Of a stretch of 46,896 bases of DNA, positions 44,426 through 46,896 are shown in pieces. Every line of letters begins with the position of its first letter. Positions within the stretch are counted from its first letter, which is position 1. The translations under genes were made by a program, and so were the position numbers. The notes beneath the pieces were generated by a model. The model saw only the letters and a list, made by a program, of their open reading frames with translations, was not told the DNA's origin and made no database searches. The stretch comes from Rhizobium sp. Q54. Lineage in GTDB: Bacteria > Pseudomonadota > Alphaproteobacteria > Rickettsiales > UBA1997. Location: contig CAMBXE010000009.1 in NCBI GenBank assembly GCA_945871805.1, positions 1 through 46,896 of the forward strand, written 5' to 3'.

Positions 44426-44480
44426 AATTAAGGCTTAGTAGTAGAAATAATGACGTAATTCTAATAACGGATCTGGGTTT
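44407..44480. repeat. Family C element, short copy between convergent genes
   Basis: 74 bp. It begins AACCCAGATTCGTCCTTAG and ends AACGGATCTGGGTTT, with TTAGAATTAAGG.. arms and no GC-rich interior. The left end encodes the argH C-terminus and stop. The right end holds the TAA stop (complement of TTA at 44479) of the minus-strand aminotransferase gene. Confidence 0.88.
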
Positions 44481-45912
44481 AAGGCAAATAAGAAGCATCT
44501 TTGGATCTCAACAAAGAAAGTTGTGATCCAGATTTTGGAACGATAACAGACCTCTTTTTTTCTCCTAATTTCAAACACAGATCTTCCAGCCTGCTCAGGC
44601 CTTCAACCAATCTTTCCGGCGGATTTTTGCTATTGGTGATGCGAAAAATCATAGATTCCTGATGAAAACCACAACTCGATCCAGGCAATATTGAGACCTC
44701 TTTGTCTTTAATGAGTAACTCAGAAAAATCGATGTCCCTGCTTAATGAATTAGAATCCCCAGGAGCATTTAGGCCAATCAGTCCTGGAATTTTAATGGAG
44801 CATTGCAAACCGCCTTTTGGAACAGCTACCATTTCACAAAAACCGTCGCCCAATTTAGAATTGAGCCGATCAACAAATTCATTAACTCGTAATAAGTTTT
44901 TTGAATATAACTCGTTGGACTATGCAATAAATTTCTTAAAATAAAGGGAATGAGTCGTAAGTAATTCTGCCGTCAGATACTGAGTTGGAAAACTTGGGCC
45001 GAAATCTTTTGCGAGAAGATCTTTTTTATCATTCAGAATTTGATTGACCAAATCTTTACCACCTAATGCGAAGCAAATCCCAAGGCTCGGCGCTAAAGTT
45101 TTTGATAGCGACCTTGTGGTAATGGTAAAATTATTAACTCCAGAACAAGCTCCAAAACTTGCATGCGGACTAATGCCATTTTCGAAAGAAATCGGACCAA
45201 TTGAATTCGAAGCTTCATCAGAAAATACAATCATCTCTGGATGACCAGCCGATCTAAGTTTAGTATTATGAAGAACTACAACCCTCGCCAAAGACTCTAA
45301 TTCTTTTTTTGTGTAAGTTGCGCCAGTTGGGTTATCGGGATTGACAAAGATCCATAATTTGGCGTCAGCATTCTTCTCCAACATTTCTTGAAGAATTTTT
45401 GGGGTAACTTTGAAGTCGGTAGACTTATCCAAGCCCGTCAAATCAATGTTGAATCCTCGACGATGTATTGAATCAAAAAACAAACCAAAACATGGCACGG
45501 TCATCAGAACCTTGTCGCCTTTTTTATCGCCACCCTCTGAATTCAGCACTCTATCTAGAATAAAATACAAAACTTGGTGAATTGATTGGGTGAATAACGG
45601 CTTACAGCCATCTATATCAAAACCATCTTCGGCGTAATGACGTTTAACGGCATTTTGTAAATGCTCATATCCCTCCATGCTGCGATTTCTATAGCTAAGT
45701 GCGTAGTCATCATTGTTGCTCGGATAAGTTTCCTTCAGAATATTCCCAACTATTTCTGGAACTGGCCTCCCCGGAATCGAAGCACAAAGAGTAATAAAAT
45801 TCTTATTACCAACGTGACGATTTTGCGGTAGCTCTTTTAGCTCCTTAAGATTCTTAGCAAAATCTGCGGTAGCGCAAACTACCTTGGCTAGTCTAGGAAG
45901 TGTTCTGCGCAT
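44479..45912 (-). pseudogene. Class I/II aminotransferase with in-frame TAG
   Basis: One frame of 477 codons is interrupted only by TAG at 44920-44922. The first part (330 residues) holds the PLP site: Asn in VNPDNPTGATYTKKEL, Asp in VFSDEASNSIGP and the Schiff-base Lys in TRSLSKTLAPSLGI. The second part begins 22 codons after the stop if started at TTG 44853. It continues the C-terminal domain (MVAVPKGGLQCSIKIPG, FRITNSKNPPERL). Reading through gives KKFIA-stop-SNELYSKNLLRV without any shift. It may be a nonsense pseudogene. The first part alone lacks the C-terminal small domain and would probably not fold. Substrate is unknown. Confidence 0.85.
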
Positions 45913-46328
45913 AAATCCTGTAGCAATATTTTATATTTACGAAATTTCTCCTGATCTTGTCTCAAGTCCCCCAAAACCTTAACAAATACTTCCTCTGAAA
46001 AACTTGTGAGACATCCATTCAAAACCTCGATAATCTCAGATTTATTTGGCTCGATATCCTTCTTGATCAACTCAATCGACAAAATCGCCTTAGAAATTTT
46101 TTCCAAAACTTCAGTCGCAAAAAAATTATTTTTTAAAGATCCATTAAGCTCTGAATTCAAAACTCCGATTAAATTATCGTAAGCAATAGTAAGAAAATTT
46201 TCGATTTGCTCAATCTGCAAATAAGAATCTTCGTTAATATTCGTAGTGTATTTAAGAATGCTAAAATCACTTCTTGCCCTTCCCAATCTTTGCACATCGC
46301 GCACAAAATTATTCACTTTCTGCTCCAT
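45888..46328 (-). CDS. Hypothetical helical protein
   Basis: 146 residues, mostly charged and helical (QKVNNFVRDVQRLGRARSDF, LEKISKAILSIELIKKDIEP), with no signal or membrane segment. It overlaps the 5' end of the aminotransferase gene by 25 nt, so the two are probably in one operon. I do not recognise a family. Its own upstream region (46329-46427) holds only an inverted repeat. Confidence 0.62.
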   Translation of the reverse strand: MEQKVNNFVRDVQRLGRARSDFSILKYTTNINEDSYLQIEQIENFLTIAYDNLIGVLNSELNGSLKNNFFATEVLEKISKAILSIELIKKDIEPNKSEIIEVLNGCLTSFSEEVFVKVLGDLRQDQEKFRKYKILLQDLCAEHFLD

Positions 46329-46353
46329 AGATTACCCTCGTTACCCGCGTCTG

Positions 46354-46388
46354 AATTTAGATGTGACTCGGTTAGCCGATTCTAAATT
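46354..46388. repeat. Small inverted repeat upstream of the helical gene
   Basis: AATTTAGA and TCTAAATT (8 bp each) enclose a smaller TCGG/CCGA stem around GTTA. It lies 26 bp before the start of the minus-strand gene at 46328, where a regulator site or 5'-leader hairpin could be; no other support. Confidence 0.35.
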
Positions 46389-46427
46389 AACAAAAACTCT
46401 TAAGGCCACTTCTAAAAATCCAAATTC

Positions 46428-46506
46428 AACCCAGATCCTTTAGTTTTTGTCATAATCTTCTCACAAAACCAACCAATCTCTTCACCGTGAAGAAGGGTCT
46501 TGGGTT
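46428..46506. repeat. Family C element, short diverged copy
   Basis: 79 bp beginning AACCCAGATCCTTTAG and ending AGGGTCTTGGGTTT. Only the terminal ~12 bp match the family; the interior is different, with a CTTCACCGTGAAG hairpin near 46481. Confidence 0.6.
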
Positions 46507-46532
46507 TTGACAGAAGGTTTACCCTGAGGACG

Positions 46533-46763
46533 TCACAAACCTCGTCCCAACAAACCTCCGCCGACTGATGCGCCATCAGTCGGATTTGGTGTTGAATTAG
46601 GAGTTTGCTGACTAGAGCCCCCTTCGGCTGAAGCAGAGCCTTTTTCTGCCTCTGTACTGGCTGCTCGAATAATTGCTTTTGCAGCCTCGTCCAAATGGAC
46701 GCCATCAAGCTCATTTTCCGGATCATTTTCTGACAATTCAGAATTTGAACCCAGATCCGTCAT
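46533..46763 (-). CDS. Small Ser/Glu-rich orphan starting inside a family C element
   Basis: 76 residues. The ATG at 46763 and the next four codons (MTDLG) come from the family C terminal repeat. The body is acidic then Ser/Gly-rich (SENDPENELDGVHLDEAAKA, EGGSSQQTPNSTPNPTDG) and ends GGGLLGRGL. It has no signal peptide or domain. It may be the tail of a longer gene that was cut by the element, or not a gene. An overlapping frame on the same strand (46412-46726) looks less protein-like. Confidence 0.4.
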   Translation of the reverse strand: MTDLGSNSELSENDPENELDGVHLDEAAKAIIRAASTEAEKGSASAEGGSSQQTPNSTPNPTDGASVGGGLLGRGL

Positions 46764-46896
46764 TAGAATTGCGACAGTATCTCGCTAAGCCTTAATTCTA
46801 TTAGCCTCGGGCGAGCACCGCACCGGAAAGCGTAGCATGCATACGCTGACGGAGCGGAGCGGAGAACGAGGTTAATAGAATTAAGGGTTAGTAGAG
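46748..46896. repeat. Family C element, long copy, truncated by the window edge
   Basis: It begins AACCCAGATCCGTCATTAG and matches copy 1 (22342) almost throughout, including the CGGGCGAGCACCGCACCGG interior. It differs by an insertion containing GCATGCATACGCTGAC. The right end lies outside the window. Confidence 0.9.

Noticed and set aside
44918-44924. Selenocysteine or pyrrolysine at the aminotransferase TAG
   Set aside because: Selenocysteine uses TGA, and nothing in the window suggests pyrrolysine machinery. A nonsense mutation or error is simpler.
46412-46726. Second small gene at the right end
   Set aside because: It overlaps the Ser/Glu-rich frame in another phase, passes through a family C copy and has an unbalanced composition.

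Overview
This window looks like chromosome from an AT-rich alphaproteobacterium. The prolyl-tRNA synthetase is the short form without the editing insertion that alphaproteobacteria and mitochondria use. The housekeeping set (rimM, nusB, mtaB, mutM, queH, trpS, nadA, rnc, dprA, pheS, proS, gpmI, lepB, ftsW) also fits. Several features suggest a host-associated lineage, possibly near the Rickettsiales or Holosporales, but this is inference: palindromic repeats in almost every gap, one repeat inserted in frame in a conserved gene, several decaying genes, and large unrecognised proteins. Biosynthesis genes (lysA, ilvB, argH, nadA) are retained, so the genome is not extremely reduced.

Layout. 1-7.6 kb: a truncated DUF1016/nuclease fusion, phnA, a frameshifted LtaS-like sulfatase, a lipoprotein, rimM-lysA, nusB, a PAP2-type phosphatase and a GNAT acetyltransferase. 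7.6-8.1 kb: an element with a palindromic core and tandem arrays pointing outward. 8.1-15.0 kb: an internally deleted ABC exporter, mtaB carrying an in-frame palindrome, a BON lipoprotein, tRNA-Gly, asparaginase, queH and mutM whose start codons abut, and two small genes. 15.1-15.6 kb: rnpB (RNase P RNA). 15.7-22.3 kb: trpS, a 580-bp facing pair of tandem arrays, nadA, rnc, dprA, an ABC-2 permease and pheS. 22.3-27.4 kb: dispersed repeats, then a probable metal-uptake unit (His/Cys-rich small membrane protein, TonB-dependent receptor, TonB) and ilvB. 27.4-36.2 kb: an 835-residue orphan, mlaE, rlmJ, repeats, a LamG-type pilin-like protein overlapping ccmA, an esterase, a phytase-like tyrosine phosphatase with an out-of-frame signal peptide, and proS. 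36.2-44.4 kb: a SemiSWEET, gpmI, a frameshifted secreted protein with PSGQPS repeats, lepB, a Bcr-type exporter, ftsW and argH. 44.4 kb to the end: an aminotransferase broken by an in-frame TAG, a small helical gene and three copies of one repeat family.

The strongest unexplained signal is the repeat system. I distinguish four palindromic families. A has GGATCCCCGCCTTCGCGGG arms. B has a CCCCGCACTTGTTGCGGGG core that spawns tandem arrays. C has AACCCAGATCCG...CGGATCTGGGTT ends and repeatedly supplies the stop codons of flanking genes. D has GGTTGAGCG.AGTCGAAACC arms and lies in frame inside mtaB. No transposase is visible in the window. The most interesting part is family B, where one copy appears unexpanded and two others have grown arrays in opposite topologies.

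Five genes are interrupted by frameshifts, a nonsense codon or a deletion. These may reflect real decay or, for the single-base cases, sequencing error.
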